Shown here: positions 10,291 to 22,182 of the stretch, in pieces
Layout: each line of letters begins with the position of its first letter
How positions within the stretch are numbered: position 1 is the stretch's first letter
Assembly (NCBI GenBank): GCA_030035585.1
Contig: CM057472.1
Span: 90,393,601-90,457,600 of the forward strand
Source: Dugong dugon
Taxonomy: Eukaryota > Chordata > Mammalia > Sirenia > Dugongidae
Direction: 5' to 3'
Length of the DNA stretch: 64,000 nt
Notes under the pieces: generated by a model
What the model saw: only the letters and a program-made list of their open reading frames with translations
What the model was told of the DNA's origin: nothing
The model's database searches: none
Made by a program: the position numbers and the translations under genes

Positions 10291-12277
10291 ATGCTTATTA
10301 AATATCTGGGGGAATAAACAGTGGTAGGGAGATGTAGGACAAAAATTTCAAATAGAAGGATTCCCACAGTGATGGGTCTTCTTTTTGCTGCTGCTGCTGT
10401 CACTGACAACTGCCCACTGCCCTACACATCCACCATCATGGGGTCCTAAGTCTGGAACAAGAGGCTAAGATGATGGGAGGTTCACAAGGTGGTATCTCAC
10501 TTTGTACCTCTCAACCCAGTTTCAGGAAACGAAACTTAAATACCCTTCTTAGATCATCTGCTGTGTGATCTTTACATAATGGTGTCCTTGTTCATGGAGT
10601 CTAAGCAACATTCCTACTGGGATCTGGTCTAGGCACCAAATGGTGGCCCTCAATAGGTCTGCATGGAAATCTATCTTTTATTGCCCCTTTTCCTATGGCT
10701 TCCCAGTGAAGAAATGATGACATTTGCAGGAATAAGGTAGGTAGGCATATATGGCTTTGTGAGACTGAGTGTTTGGTTTTTAAAGTTTATGGGGTATAGG
10801 CATAGACTTCTAGAAGTAAGTGCTAGCTTTTACAAGTGGTATTTCTCCCCCACAAGCTGAAACAGGATTAGAATGACAAAGCATAGAGGGGTCTTAGGCA
10901 GCATTTAAAAAAATGTGTGACCTTGATCAAAAGTGGAGACTGGAAAAAATACAGAAGGCTCAGCAGGAATCTATTTCTCCTGTTGGAAAAACAACTCACA
11001 GGGCAAGAAGCACATATCAAAGCTCTGAATTTACTGAAGGGGATTGGTCACACCATTTTCCTATAAAAGGGACAAAGTTTTTATTTTAATGCCCCTAAGG
11101 CTTGTATCTGTCTTATGCAAAAATATCTGCAACACCTCCATTTAGCTTCGAATCAAGTAGTTAACTAAGTCTTTATAGTTACAGAGTTGGTACTTCTGGA
11201 ATTTTAATGTGCATCCAGATATATTTATGTTTTCTCTCAATTGTCTCTGTCTTAATTCAAAAAGGAGCCTGAAGACTCAGTGCAACTTAAGTTCTATCTT
11301 TATCTAATTATATTTAAGTCTGATTTTAGGTTTTATTACAACACATGAGAAGCAGATATGGCTAAAGGACTTAGTTTATTCATTGCAATTCACCTCTAGG
11401 CCTTGTCGGTGTCAGAAGCTCGAAGAATTGATTCCAGTCTCTTAGTCTTTTATATACTTATGAGTCTGCCTTGGCTATACAAATTGCAACTCAAAAATAG
11501 AAATTTGTTCATTCATGAAAAAAGCATTCCAGATGAGCCACATAAGTACATTTCAAAGTTATATTTTTTACTTATTATAGTTAAATCAGATGTCTTAGTA
11601 TTTACATTGTTATTAGCTTTCTATCAGAATGTTCTTATGTAGACTATAGATGCTGAGTATTTGAACAGTTTTGCCTTAATTTCCCTTGGCAGATGCAACA
11701 GCACTGGGGTCTTTAACAGTGTTATGCAGTACTGACTGGTTTCAACACACCCTATATTGGATACAAGTTGGGTTGTATCATGACAATTTCCTCGATCATG
11801 GCAATTTCCTTAGCGGCCATACCTGAACCTCTCCCATTCCATTTAGAATTAAACCTCACCTGTTAGATGATGGGAATAATTAATATGAGCCAAAAAGAGC
11901 CAATAGTAGTCCCCCATCTTCCCTAGCCATAGGCTGGATATGACCTAAGACTGGCCAATCATAGTCCTTCCATGAGATTTTTCAAATTGAAGCTAGGAGA
12001 GAGAGGAACATTCTTGTCTGAGTCAGGGAACTGTTAGAATGTGAACCCAGTGATCTAAGAAGCCTCAATTTTCAGTATGGAGAAAGGCTGTTTACAGTAA
12101 GAGGACATAAACCCAGCATATAGAGAGAAGCAGAGAAGAGAGATCCAGCGGTTCTTGGTGCCTGGCCTGTTCATCCCAGCCACACACTTGCCTGTGCAGG
12201 GTGCTTGAGCAAAAGTTTTTTGTTTGTTTGTTCTGTTTAAGGTAGTTATAGTAGGGATTTCTGGCAAGCAATCAAGA
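10291..12277. other. Unique sequence, no gene seen
   Basis: About 2 kb without a recognisable repeat or coding region. One low-complexity (GCT)n run at 10386-10400 sits in a ~48-bp segment that resembles 9102-9148. Open frames here are short and have no family features. Confidence 0.55.
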
Positions 12278-13143
12278 AGTCTTTCTCTAAACAGTTCGGC
12301 AGTTCCTCAAAAAGTTAAACATAGAACTATCGTAACAAAACCTATTGCCGTCAAGTCGATTCTGATCATAGCAACCCTATAGGACAGAGTAGAACTGCCC
12401 CATAGAGTTTCCAAGGCTGTAATCTTTACAGTAGACTGCCACCTCTTTCTCCCACGGAATGGCTGGTGGGTTCAAACTACCGACCTTTCAGTTAGCAGCC
12501 AAGCGCTTAACCACTGTGCCACCAGGGCTCCTTAGAACTACCATGTGACCCAGTAGTTCCACTCCTAGGTATATACCCTGAAGAAATGAAAGCAGGAATG
12601 CAAACAGAAACTTGTACACCAATGTTCATTGCAGCACTGTTCACAATAGCCAAAAGGTAGAAACAACCTAAATGCCTATCAACAGATGAATAGATAAACA
12701 CAATGTGGTGCATATATACAATGGAATATTATTCAGCCATAAAGAGAAATGAAGTCTTGATACATACTGCAACATGAATGAACCTTGAAAACATGCTGAG
12801 TGAAATAAGTCAGTCACAAAAGGACAAATACTGAATGATCTCACATATGAAATATCTAGAATAGGCAAGTGTATAAAAACCAAATTTTATCAGTGATTAT
12901 CAGGGATGAGAGGAAGGGGGATAGATGGAGTCATTGCTTTGGGGACACTGAGTTTCTGTTAATGACGATGGGAAAATTCAGAAATGGATAGTGGGGACGA
13001 TTGCATGATATGATGAACATAATCAATGGCACTGAATTGTACATGTAAAGAAGGGTGAATTTGCAAATGTTTTGTTATATATATTACCACACACATCAAA
13101 AAAAAAGTGTTGATTTAAGAAATAAAAAAAAGTCCTTCCCTAA
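12278..13143 (+). mobile_element. Older 5'-truncated L1 3' fragment with duplication
   Basis: The plus-strand text encodes the well-known end of an older L1 ORF2 and 3' region: 'accatgtgacccagtagttccactcctaggtatataccc', 'ttcattgcagcactgttcacaatagcc', 'acaatggaatattattcagccataaa'. It starts at 12291 and ends in an A-rich tail near 13130. Flanks agtctttctctaa (12278-12290) and agtccttccctaa (13131-13143) match at 11 of 13 bases and look like an aged target-site duplication. It is interrupted by a SINE at about 12337-12532. No frame is intact. Confidence 0.85.
12337..12532 (-). mobile_element. AfroSINE nested in L1 fragment
   Basis: An antisense SINE from aaacctattgccgtcaagtcg to gtgccaccagggctcctt. 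It splits the L1 text exactly: 'tagaactatcg' before and 'tagaactaccatgtgacc' after are the duplicated target. It includes the 'tctttctcccacggaatggctggtgggttc' middle of the long AfroSINE form. Confidence 0.88.
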
Positions 13144-14082
13144 CATAAACTCCAATGCATGCCAAAGTGGCAGTTGAGATAACATTGTTACATCTTCTCT
13201 ATAAAGGCAACATGGTGGAAAACCTGAAAACTTTAATTAGGATAGAGGAATTGAAACACAGTCCAGTGAGAGGCACAGATACAAGACTATGGACCTTTTA
13301 CAAAAACAACAAGGGCTTGGAAAGATGAAAGTAACATCTCCTCACAAATGCTAAGGACTCTCAGGAGAGGATCAGTAGAAACTGGAGACCATTCGCTCAG
13401 ATACATGGCCTAAGTGAGTTTCCTACCAGTCCCACTGAGAAGAGGAGTGGAGTGTTTTCAAAACCCACTGTATATTAGGGCCCTAAATGTTTGTGAAAAG
13501 ATTCTAAATAGCCGAGTGGCTCTTACACGTAGAAAAGCCCTTTTATTACCTCTTTCAGGTTTGTTTAATGTCCAAATTATTGATATTATGAATTTATCAA
13601 ACAATGGTCTTTTAAAATATCGAATGATAAACATTATTCTAAATATTCACATACTACTTAGATCATGATAAATAAAACATTATAGACTTAGCAAAATAAA
13701 TTTCCCCAAATACTTAAACATTACTTACAAACTTATTTAATAAAGTTCTTCTGATGATTTAGTTAACAGCACAGATTTTTAGAAGTTTTCAAAAATGCTT
13801 TAAACATGTCAGGATGCAGACAGAACACAGAAATTATCTTAATGATTAACAAGTTATTACACTTACAATAAAATTATTACTGTAATGCAAATAGCAGGAA
13901 TTTAAATGAGTTTTTTCATATCTCTATTTTCATTCTCCTGTTTTTTTTCCTAATCTTATTATCTTATTTCTATTTCTATTCTAATTCTTATTCCTGTTCT
14001 TATTCTTACCTTATTTTTATTCCTTCCCAGAGTTACTTTGCTAGGCTTGCAGTAAATATACCGTATTTTCATCCTAGATAGA
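13144..14082. other. Unique sequence
   Basis: AT-rich, with a pyrimidine-rich stretch of alternating 'attct/attcc' type at about 13970-14025. No gene or clear mobile element was seen. Confidence 0.5.
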
Positions 14083-14524
14083 TAAATAGCTGCTATCGAG
14101 TCAACTCTAACTCATGGTGACCTTATGTACAGCAACACAAAATGTTGCCTGGTCCTGCATCATCCTCACAATTGTCAACATCTTCAAGTCCATCATTGCA
14201 GCTGTTGTGCCAATACATCCGGCCTAGGGTCTCCCTCGCCCTCTCTGGCCCTCTACTTCTCCAAACATGAAGTTCTCTTCTAGCAATTGAGCCTTCCTGA
14301 TAATTTATTCAGAGCAAGCAAATCAGACAATGTTCTGTTGTGATGCATAAGGTTTTCACTGGATAATTTTCAAAAGTTGGTCATCAAGCCTTTCCTCCTA
14401 GTCTGTCTTAATCTGGAAGCTCCGCTGAAATCTGTCCACCATGGGTGATCCTGCTGGTATTTCAAATACTGGTGACATAGCTTCCAGCATCATAGCTACA
14501 TGCAAGCCACCACAGTACAATAGG
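14083..14524 (-). mobile_element. Composite SINE/RTE element
   Basis: In the sense direction (from 14524 down) a segment starting attgtactgtggtggcttgcatg is followed through a 'cttatgcatcacaacagaacattgtctg' junction by RTE 3'-end sequence running to 14083. The first segment is shared with other SINE-type copies here. The second encodes degenerate RTE C-terminal text and ends in the 'tcaccatgagtta' tail. The same order and junction occur at 45505-45975 and, in part, at 41442-41818, so this is a multicopy family rather than a chance juxtaposition. Confidence 0.65.
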
Positions 14525-15739
14525 CTTGTGATAATCTTCCCAGATACAATTGAAAAAGAACACTTCCAGACTAGCCACCCAGCGTCTGACCGTATGGTTT
14601 TGCAGACCAAGATTATATCTGAGTGTTGGGAAAAGGTGAAGCTGCTGCTCTTGGATCATTGACAGAACTGGAAAACATATCTCTTTTTTAAAATTATGAG
14701 TTCAGATTGATTCTTCCAATTTAATGATTTATACTTCTGTCCTCTACTTTGAGTATGGGTTTTCATTTTTCACTAAGACTTTCTATTATATTGAAAAATT
14801 ATGCTTAGTATAATGTATGGTAAAATGTATCTAGTTCTTATTCCAAAGGGTAATAAATCCAGTCATTCTCCAGAATCTTTTACCGTCTTCATGAAGTCCT
14901 AAGTTACATTGTGATAGGGGGATTCTTTCACTCTGCTAGACTGGGCTTTCCTCACTTTCAGAGTGAAGCCTGAGTTAAGCAGTCTCCTTTAGCTGTCTTA
15001 ACAAGACTTATTTCTGTCCAAGTGTGCAGCACATTGTCCTTGCTCTTGGAGCTACATTGACTTTTTGCAGACAGATACTCATTAAAATGGGCAGGTTTCT
15101 GCTTATGGGCCTGAAATAAAGCCATCACCTCATTTCCTGGATGTGACTCAATCAGCGTCCCTTGTTTTTTTAAGAACCTTGGAACATCTCCATAGGAAAG
15201 TTACCGTGGAAATGAAAAGTGCAAACGGCTAGTTATTAGTTTTTATTACCCTATGGAACGTCTAACTAGAATGTTTTGAGAAGGGGACCAAAGAGGAGTA
15301 AGAGCATTTGTCTCTTCATAACGTCTGTGAGGAGAGATTCTTGCCCCTTTGGGAGTGACGGCAGAGTCTGCAACTCCTCGGAAAGACGTTCTGCCAGGCC
15401 GTGTGCACAATCGCAGCAGCTGGTTCCTACTCACAACTTCTTAAAGCCAGTAGGCAGTTTTCTGTCTTACGAGATTCAAAATTCCATACTCCCCCAAATT
15501 ATGACAGTCAGTCCACAGTTTGCCCTAAATGTTTTCATTTTATGTCTGGAAGTTAATAGGAGTATAGTTTGTTACATGAAAAACACGTTTGAACTAATAA
15601 AAAATGAATAAGACCACCTGGTGGGCTTTCCCTTAATTTAGACCTTGGGCTCATTTCTGCCCCATTTATTCAAGGCTGGGGCAGAATTCCACTTGCCAAG
15701 TATAACAAGTGCAATCCTTTCTGTTTAACTTTTATTTCT
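14525..15739. other. Unique sequence
   Basis: No recognisable repeat and no credible coding region. Short open frames around 15246-15611 lack any family signature, and both strands are open there only over about 60-110 codons. Confidence 0.5.
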
Positions 15740-15756
15740 GAGCCTGCACATTTTCT
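15740..15756. repeat. Left target-site duplication of L1 copy B
   Basis: gagcctgcacattttct is repeated without mismatch at 22922-22938. In the L1 sense direction the site reads TC/AGAAAA, close to the preferred TT/AAAA endonuclease target. Confidence 0.93.
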
Positions 15757-15774
15757 TTTTTTTAATATTTTATT
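15757..15774 (-). terminator. L1 copy B polyadenylation signal and A tail
   Basis: TTTATT at 15769-15774 is AATAAA in the L1 sense strand. It lies directly upstream of the short A tail (T run 15757-15763), as expected for the 3' end of a polyadenylated L1 transcript. Confidence 0.7.
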
Positions 15775-16849
15775 GTATTTCAGGTGAAGGCTTACAGAAC
15801 AAATAGTTTCTCATGAAACAGTAGTACACATGTTGTTTTATGACATTGGTTAACAACCCCACAACATATTAACCCTCTAACTTCTCACCCTTTTTTTTTT
15901 TGGTAAAGATACACATAGCCAAAGATACACCATTTCAAACATTTCTGCATGCACAGTTCAGTGACATTGACTATGCTCTTCCAATTGTGCTGTTATTCTC
16001 ACTTAAGATGAAGGCTTATAGAACAAAATAGTTTCTCATTTAACAGTTACTACACATGTTACCCTATGACAATGGTTAACAATCTCACAACACATCAACA
16101 ATATCCTTACTCAACCTTGTGTTCCCTATCACCAGCTTCCTTGTCCCCTTCTGCCTTCTGGCCCTTGTCACTGGACTCCTGTACCTTGTTAGTCTCATTT
16201 GGTTTTACGGGGCTGTCCATTCCCAGGCTGAACACTGAACCTCGGAGGTAGCTTTACCACTGAGCTCAAAGGGTGTCTGGGGGCCATACTCTTGAGGTTT
16301 CTCCAGTCTCCTTTAGGCCAGTAAATCTGCTCTTTTTTTTGTGAGTTAGAATAATGCTCTACATCCTTCTCCAGCTCTGTCCAGAACCCTCTGTTGTGAT
16401 CCTGGTCAGAGCAGTCAGTGGTGGTAGCCAGGCACCATCTAGCTGTACTGGACTCAGTCCGGTGGAGGCCTTGGTAGCTGTGAACCATTAGTCCTTTGGA
16501 CTAGTCTTTTCCTTGTATCCTGTTCTCTTCATTCTCCCTTGCTCCTGAAGGGATGAGACCAGTGGAGTATCTTAGATGGCCACTCACAGGCTTTTAAGAC
16601 CCCAGACACTCCTCACCAAGGTAGAATGTAGAGCATTGTCTTTATAAGCTGTGTCATGCCAATTGAGCTAGGTGTTCCCTGAGACCATGGTACCTAGAGC
16701 CCTCCGCCCAGCAATTCAGTCCCTCAGGGAGTTTGGATGTGTCTATGGGGCTTCCATGACCTTTCCTTGTACAGGTTGTGCTAGTTTCCCCTGTATTGTG
16801 TACTGTCTCACCCTTCACCCAAGATACCACTTACTTATTGCCTATTTAG

Positions 16850-16880
16850 TATTCCCCCCCCCCCCACCCCTCCCATCCCT
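16850..16880 (-). promoter_or_regulatory. G-rich polypurine tract of L1 3' UTR
   Basis: The plus strand has 12 C in a row (16854-16865), then acccctcccatccctgg. In the L1 sense strand this gives four G runs (GGG, GGG, GGGG and the long run) with short loops, a G-quadruplex pattern. G-rich polypurine tracts are a known feature of mammalian L1 3' UTRs. Folding itself is inferred. Confidence 0.7.
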
Positions 16881-16931
16881 GGTAACCAACAAAGATTGTT
16901 ACATTTTGTGTGTGAACTTTTTCATGCGTTT

Positions 16932-19900
16932 TTACAATAGAGGTCTCATACAATATTTGTCCTTTTGTGATTGACTTATTTCACTCAGCGTAGTGTCCTC
17001 CAGTTTCATCCATGTTATGAGATGCTTCACAGATTCATTGTTGTTCTTTCTCGTTGCATAGTAGTCCATTGTGTGTATGTACCATAGTTTGTTTATCCAT
17101 TCATCTGTTGATGGGCATCTAGGGTGTTTCCATTGTTTTGCTATTGTGAACAATGCTGCCATGATCATAGGTGTGCATATGTCTATTCGAGTGACGACTC
17201 TTATTTCTCTAGGATATATTCCTAGGAGTGGGATTGCTGGATCGAATGGTATGTCTATTTCTAGCTTTCTGAGGAAACACCATATCATTTTCCAAAATGG
17301 TTGTATCATTTTGCATTCCCACCAGCAGTGCATAAGAGTTCCGATCTCCCCACAGCCCCTCCAACATTTGTTATTTCCAGTGTTTTTGATTCGTGCCAGT
17401 AATGCCGGGGTGAGATGGTATGTCATTGTGGTTTTACTTTGCATTTCTCTAATGGCTAGTGATTGCGAGCATTTCGTCATGTGTCTGTTAGCCTTTTGAA
17501 TGTCTTCTTTGGTGAAGTGTCTGTTCATTTCCTTTGCCCATTTTTTAATAGGATTATTTGTCTTTTTGTTGTAGAGGTGTTGGATTTTCTTGTAGATTAT
17601 GGAGATTAGACCTTTGTCTGACTTGTACTGTCCAAAAATTTTTTCCCAGTCTGTAGGTTCTCTTTTGACTCTTTTGGTGAAGTCTTTTGAAGAGCGTAGG
17701 TGTTTGATTTTTAGAAGAACCCAGTTATCGAGCTTATCTGTTGGGATTTGTGCATTGATGGTTATGGTTTGTGTCCTGTTAATGCCATGTATTAAGGCCT
17801 GAAGTGTTGGTCCTATTTTTTCTTCTATGAACTTTATAGTTTTAAGCTTTATATTCAGGTCTTTGATCCATTTTGAAGTAGTTTTTGTATACGGTGTGAG
17901 GTATGGGTCCTGTTTCATTTTTTTGCAGGTGGATATCTAATTTTGCTAGCACCATTTGTTAAAAAGACTGTCTTTTCCCCATCTGATGGACTTCAGGCCC
18001 TTGTCGAAGATCAGGTGACTGTAGGTGGATGGATATCCATCTGGGTTCTCAATTCTATTCCATTGGTCGATGTATCTGTCGTTGTACCAGTACCAGGCTG
18101 TTTTGACTACTGTAGCTGTATAGTAGGTTCTGAAGTCAGGTAGTGTGAGTCCTCCAACTTTATTCTTCTTCTTCAGTAGTGCTTTACTTATTCGGGGCTT
18201 CTTCCCTTTCCATATAAAGTTAATGATTAGTTTTTCCATCTCTTTGAAGAATGTTGTTGCTATTTGGATTGGGATTGCGTTGTATTTGTAAATTGCTTTG
18301 GGTACAATTGACATTTTCACAATGTTGAGTCTGCCTATCCATGAGCATGGTATGTTTTTCCATTTATGTAGATCCCTTTGGGTTTCATGCAGTAGTGTTT
18401 TGTAGTTTTCTTTGTATAGGTCTTTTACATCCCTGATCAGATTTATTCCTAAGTATTTTATCTTTTTAGGGGCTATTGAAAATGGTATTGTTTTCCTGAT
18501 TTCCTTTTCATCGTTCTCCTTACTGGTGTATAGGAATCCAACTGATTTTTGAATGTTTATCTTGTATCCTGCTACTCTGCTGAATCTTTCTCTGAGTTCC
18601 AGTAGATTTCTTGTGGAGTCTTTAGGGTTTTCTAGGTATAGTGTCATATCATCTGCAAACAGGGACGGTTTAACTTCTTCATTACCAATTTGGCTGCCCT
18701 TTATTTCTTTTTCTTGCCTTATTGCTCTAGCTAGAACTTCCAGCACAACGTTAAATAGGAGTGGTGATAAAGGGCATCCTTGTCTTGTTACTGTTTTCAA
18801 GGGGAATGTTTTCAGCCTCTCTCCATTAAGAATGATGTTGGCCATTGGTTTTGCATAGATGCCCTTTTATTATGTTGAGAAATATCCCTTCTATACCTAT
18901 TTGATTGAGAGTTTTTATCAGGAAGGGGTGTTGGACTTTGTCAAATGCCTTTTCTGTGTCAATTGAGATGATCGTGTGATTCTTTTGTTTCCTTTTATTT
19001 ATGTGGTGGATTACGTTGATTGATTTTCTAATGTTGAACCATCCTTGCATACCTGGTATGAATCCTACTTGGTCGTGGTGTATTATTTTTTTGATATGAT
19101 GCTGAATTCTATTGGCTAGAATTTTGTTGAGAATTTTTGCATCTGTATTCATGAGAGATATTGGTGTGTAATTTTCTCTTTTTGTGATGTCTTTGCCTGG
19201 TTTTGGTATCAGCATTATGGTGGCTTTATAGAATGAACTTGGAAGTGTTGCTTCCTCTTCTGTGCTCTGAAATAGCTTGAGTAGTACTGGTACAAGCTCT
19301 TCTGTAAATGTTCTGTAGAATTCTCCAGTGAAGCCATCTGGGCCATGGCTGTTTTTGGTTGGGAGTTTTTTTTATTACCTTTTCAATCTCTTCTTTTGTT
19401 ATGGGACTGTTCAGAATGTCAACATCACTTTGTTGTAGTTTGGGTAGGCCGTGTGTTTCTAGAAATTTATCCATTTCCTCTAGGTTTTCAAATTTTTGGA
19501 GTATAGTTTTTCATAATATTCTGTTATAATCCTTTTTATTTCAGTTGGGTCTGTTATAATGTCCCCGATTTCATTTCTTATTTGGGTTATTTGTGTCCTC
19601 TCCTGTTTTTCTTTTGTCAGTCTGGCCAATGGTTTGTCGATTTTGTTGATTCTTTCAAAGAACCAACTTTTGGTTTTGTTAATTCTTTCTATTGTTTTTC
19701 TGTTCTCTATTTCATTTATTTCTGCTCTGATCTTTACTATTTCCTTTTTTCTGGTGGTTGTGGGCTTTTTTTTGCTGTTCTCTTTCTATTTGTTTGAGTT
19801 CTGTAGTTAATGTTTTGATTTTGTCCCTTTCTTCTTTTTTGATATGTGTAGCTATTGCTATAAATTGTCCTCTGAGGACTGCCTTTGCTGTGTCCCAAAG

Positions 19901-20758
19901 GTTTTGGTATGATGTGTTTTCATTCTCATTTGATTCTAGGAATTTTTTGATTCCATCTCTGATTTCTTCTATTACCCACTGATGTGTAAACAGGGTATTA
20001 CTCAGTTTCCATGTAGCTGAGTTTTTTTCCTTGCTCTTTCTATTGTTAATTTCTACCTTGATGGCATTGTGGTCAGAGAAGATACTTTGAATTATCTCAA
20101 CGTTTTGGATCTTGTAGAGGATTCCTCTGTGGCCTAAGATGTGGTCTATTCTGGAGAACGTTCCATGTGCGTTGGAAAAGAACGTGTACTTTGCAGTGGT
20201 TGGATGGAGTGTTCCGTATATGTCTATGAGGTCAAGTTGGCTGAATGTGCCCTTTAGGTCTTCTGTGTCTTTGCTGAGTTTCTTCTTAGTTGTTCTGTCC
20301 TTTTCTGAGAGTGGTGTGTTGAAGTCTCCTACTATTATTGTGGAACTGTCAATTTCTCTTTTCAGTGTTGTTAGAGTTTGTTTTATGTATTTTGGAGCCC
20401 TGTCATTGGGAGTGTAGATGTTTGTTATGGCTATGTCTTCATGATGGATCATCCCTTAATCATTATATAGTGTCCTTTTTTTGTCTTTTATGGTAGATTT
20501 TGTTTTAAAGTCTATTTTATCTGAGATTAGAATTGCCCCTCCTGCTCTTTTTTGGTAGTTGTTAGCTTGATATATTTTTTTCCAACCTTTGACTTTTAAT
20601 AAATTCCCATCTTTGTTTCTAAGGTGTGTCTCTTGTAGACAACATATTGATGGATCCTGTTTTTTTATCCATTCTGTCACTCTCCATCTCTTTATGGGTG
20701 CATTGAGTCCATTTACATTCAGTGTAATTATTGATAGATGTGAGTTTGTTGCTGTCAT
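16932..20758 (-). pseudogene. L1 ORF2, full length but broken
   Basis: Equivalent to about 1275 codons. Open pieces in sense order are 20758-20456 and 20452-19712 (endonuclease; NVNGLN, QETHL, GDFNTPL, RIDHILG and FSDHNA all present), 19474-19226, 19215-18826 (RT block [14 protein letters not shown]), 18845-17946 (RT with intact FADD catalytic motif) and 17918-16932. The last piece carries the C-terminal Cys/His motif CX3CX7HX4C (CWRGC...H...C). Two TGG-to-TAG stops five codons apart lie at about 17930-17945, and frameshifts separate the other pieces. All catalytic residues survive but no continuous protein is possible. Confidence 0.93.
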
Positions 20759-20988
20759 TTTGTAGTGCTTTTTTTTGTGGTGCTGAAGTTTTCTTTGTTC
20801 TTCTTACTCTCTTGTGCTGAGTTACTTTTGTTTGTGCATTTTTTTTTCATTTCTTTTGTTTTTGTAGATTTTGTTTTTGCCAAGACTTTATCTCTTTCGT
20901 CTTTATTTTTATGAGTTGGTTTGTTAACTTTGTTTGTGTTTACCATGAATTTTACCCTTATCTTTCTAAGTTTGAAGCAGTCTGCCAT
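20755..20988 (-). CDS. Small lysine-rich ORF upstream of L1 ORF2 (77 codons)
   Basis: Located in the L1 spacer between ORF1 and ORF2. It starts MADCFKLRKI and is very rich in K, N and T. Its TGA stop overlaps the ORF2 ATG as ATGA, a layout compatible with stop-and-restart translation. The same frame exists in copy A from 3863 but is closed early by one extra A in a homopolymer. It has no known domain. The A-rich sense strand of L1 favours lysine codons, so this may be a chance frame. It is listed because of its position and conserved N terminus, not because function is shown. Confidence 0.3.
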   Translation of the reverse strand: MADCFKLRKIRVKFMVNTNKVNKPTHKNKDERDKVLAKTKSTKTKEMKKKCTNKSNSAQESKKNKENFSTTKKSTTK

Positions 20989-21182
20989 TACTTGGTATCA
21001 CCTTGCCTTCCTTTTTATTAGAAGGTTCTATACCTATGCCTTTTATTCCCTCTTTTATTGTTTTGATGTTGTTGTTATTTAGTGATTAACTGCTCTGATT
21101 CCCTGTTGTATTTCTTTTGGTTTTGGATAGTCCTTGAGAGTTCATTTCTTAGATTGGTATCTGGCTCATACAATCCCGTGTC

Positions 21183-22182
21183 CTAGGTTCTGCCTGTGAG
21201 CTGAAGCTGTTTGTCCTCAGATCGAAGAACTCCCTTTAATAATTCTTGTAAGTTTGGTTTGACTTTTATATATTCCCTTAATTTCTGTTTATCTGGAAAT
21301 GACCTAATTTCACCATCAAATTTGAATAAGAGTTTTGCAGGATATATTATTCTTGGCTGACAATTTTTTTCTTTCAAGATTTTATATATGTCATCGCGTT
21401 GCCTTCTTGCCTGCATGGATTCTGCTGAATAATCTGAGCTTAGTCTTATTGTTTCTCCTCTGTATGTGACTTCTTGTTTTTCACAAGCTGCTCTCAGGAT
21501 TCTTTGTTTGTCTTTGGTTTTGGCGAGTGTGAATATGATATGCCTTCGTGATTTTCTTTTGGGGTCTCTTCTATATGGGGTTCGTTGAGCTTCTTGGATG
21601 GCCAGCTTTTCATCTTTCATGATATTGGGGAAGTTTTCTGTCAGGAGTTCCTCAGTGATTCTCTCTGTGTTTTCTGTTTTCTCCCCCTGTTATGGAATTC
21701 CAATCACTAGTAAATTTTTGCTTTTAATTGTGTTCCACATAACTCTCAGGGTCTCTTCATTTTTCTTTGTTCTTTTTTCTGAGTTTTCTTCAAACAGAGT
21801 TGTATCCAAGTGTTTGTCTTCAATTCCACTGATCCTGTCTTCCACCATTTCAAATCTGCTTCTCGGCCCTTCTGTGACGTCATCCAATTCTGAAAGCTTT
21901 TTGTTTATCTTTTGGATTTCAAATTGTTGTCTTTGTATAATTTCTAGTTGTGAATTTATTTTGGCATTTTGTTCCTGCATCATCTTCCTGAATTCTTCCA
22001 ATTTTTTGTCTGTGTTTTCCATGAATTTGTCTATTCTTTTCCTCATGTTTATCAGCTTTTTGCCTCAGTTCTTTAAGAATTCCGAGTATTAGAAATTTGA
22101 ATTCCCTTTGAGGTAGTTCTAGTGCATTTTCTTCCACGAGAGTGTCATCTGGTGTTTTATTTTGGATGCCTACTGGAACCAT
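21183..22182 (-). pseudogene. L1 ORF1, broken
   Basis: Homologous to the intact ORF1 of copy A over its full length. Sense-order pieces are 22182-21919 (N terminus MVPVGIQNKTPDD), 22046-21690 (coiled coil and the start of the RRM) and 21620-21183 (RRM end and C-terminal domain, including RQRDDIYKILKEKN and the run to TGRT). A frameshift near 22040 (tctattcttttcc against tctagtttttcc in copy A) shifts the coiled coil out of frame, and a stop lies near 21690. No continuous product. Confidence 0.9.

Larger units (their letters stand above)
15757..16931 (-). other. L1 copy B 3' UTR
   Basis: Extends from the ORF2 stop at 16932 to the A tail. The plus strand shows an imperfect direct repeat: the gaaggcttacagaacaaa...ttaacaacccc segment at 15786-15880 recurs at 16010-16105. 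A T run (about 15891-15901) lies between the repeats. The older L1 fragment at 50718 contains the same terminal segment. Confidence 0.8.

Noticed and set aside
13965-14030. A possible pyrimidine-rich splice or regulatory tract.
   Set aside because: Low-complexity 'attct/attcc' sequence with no adjacent exon evidence.
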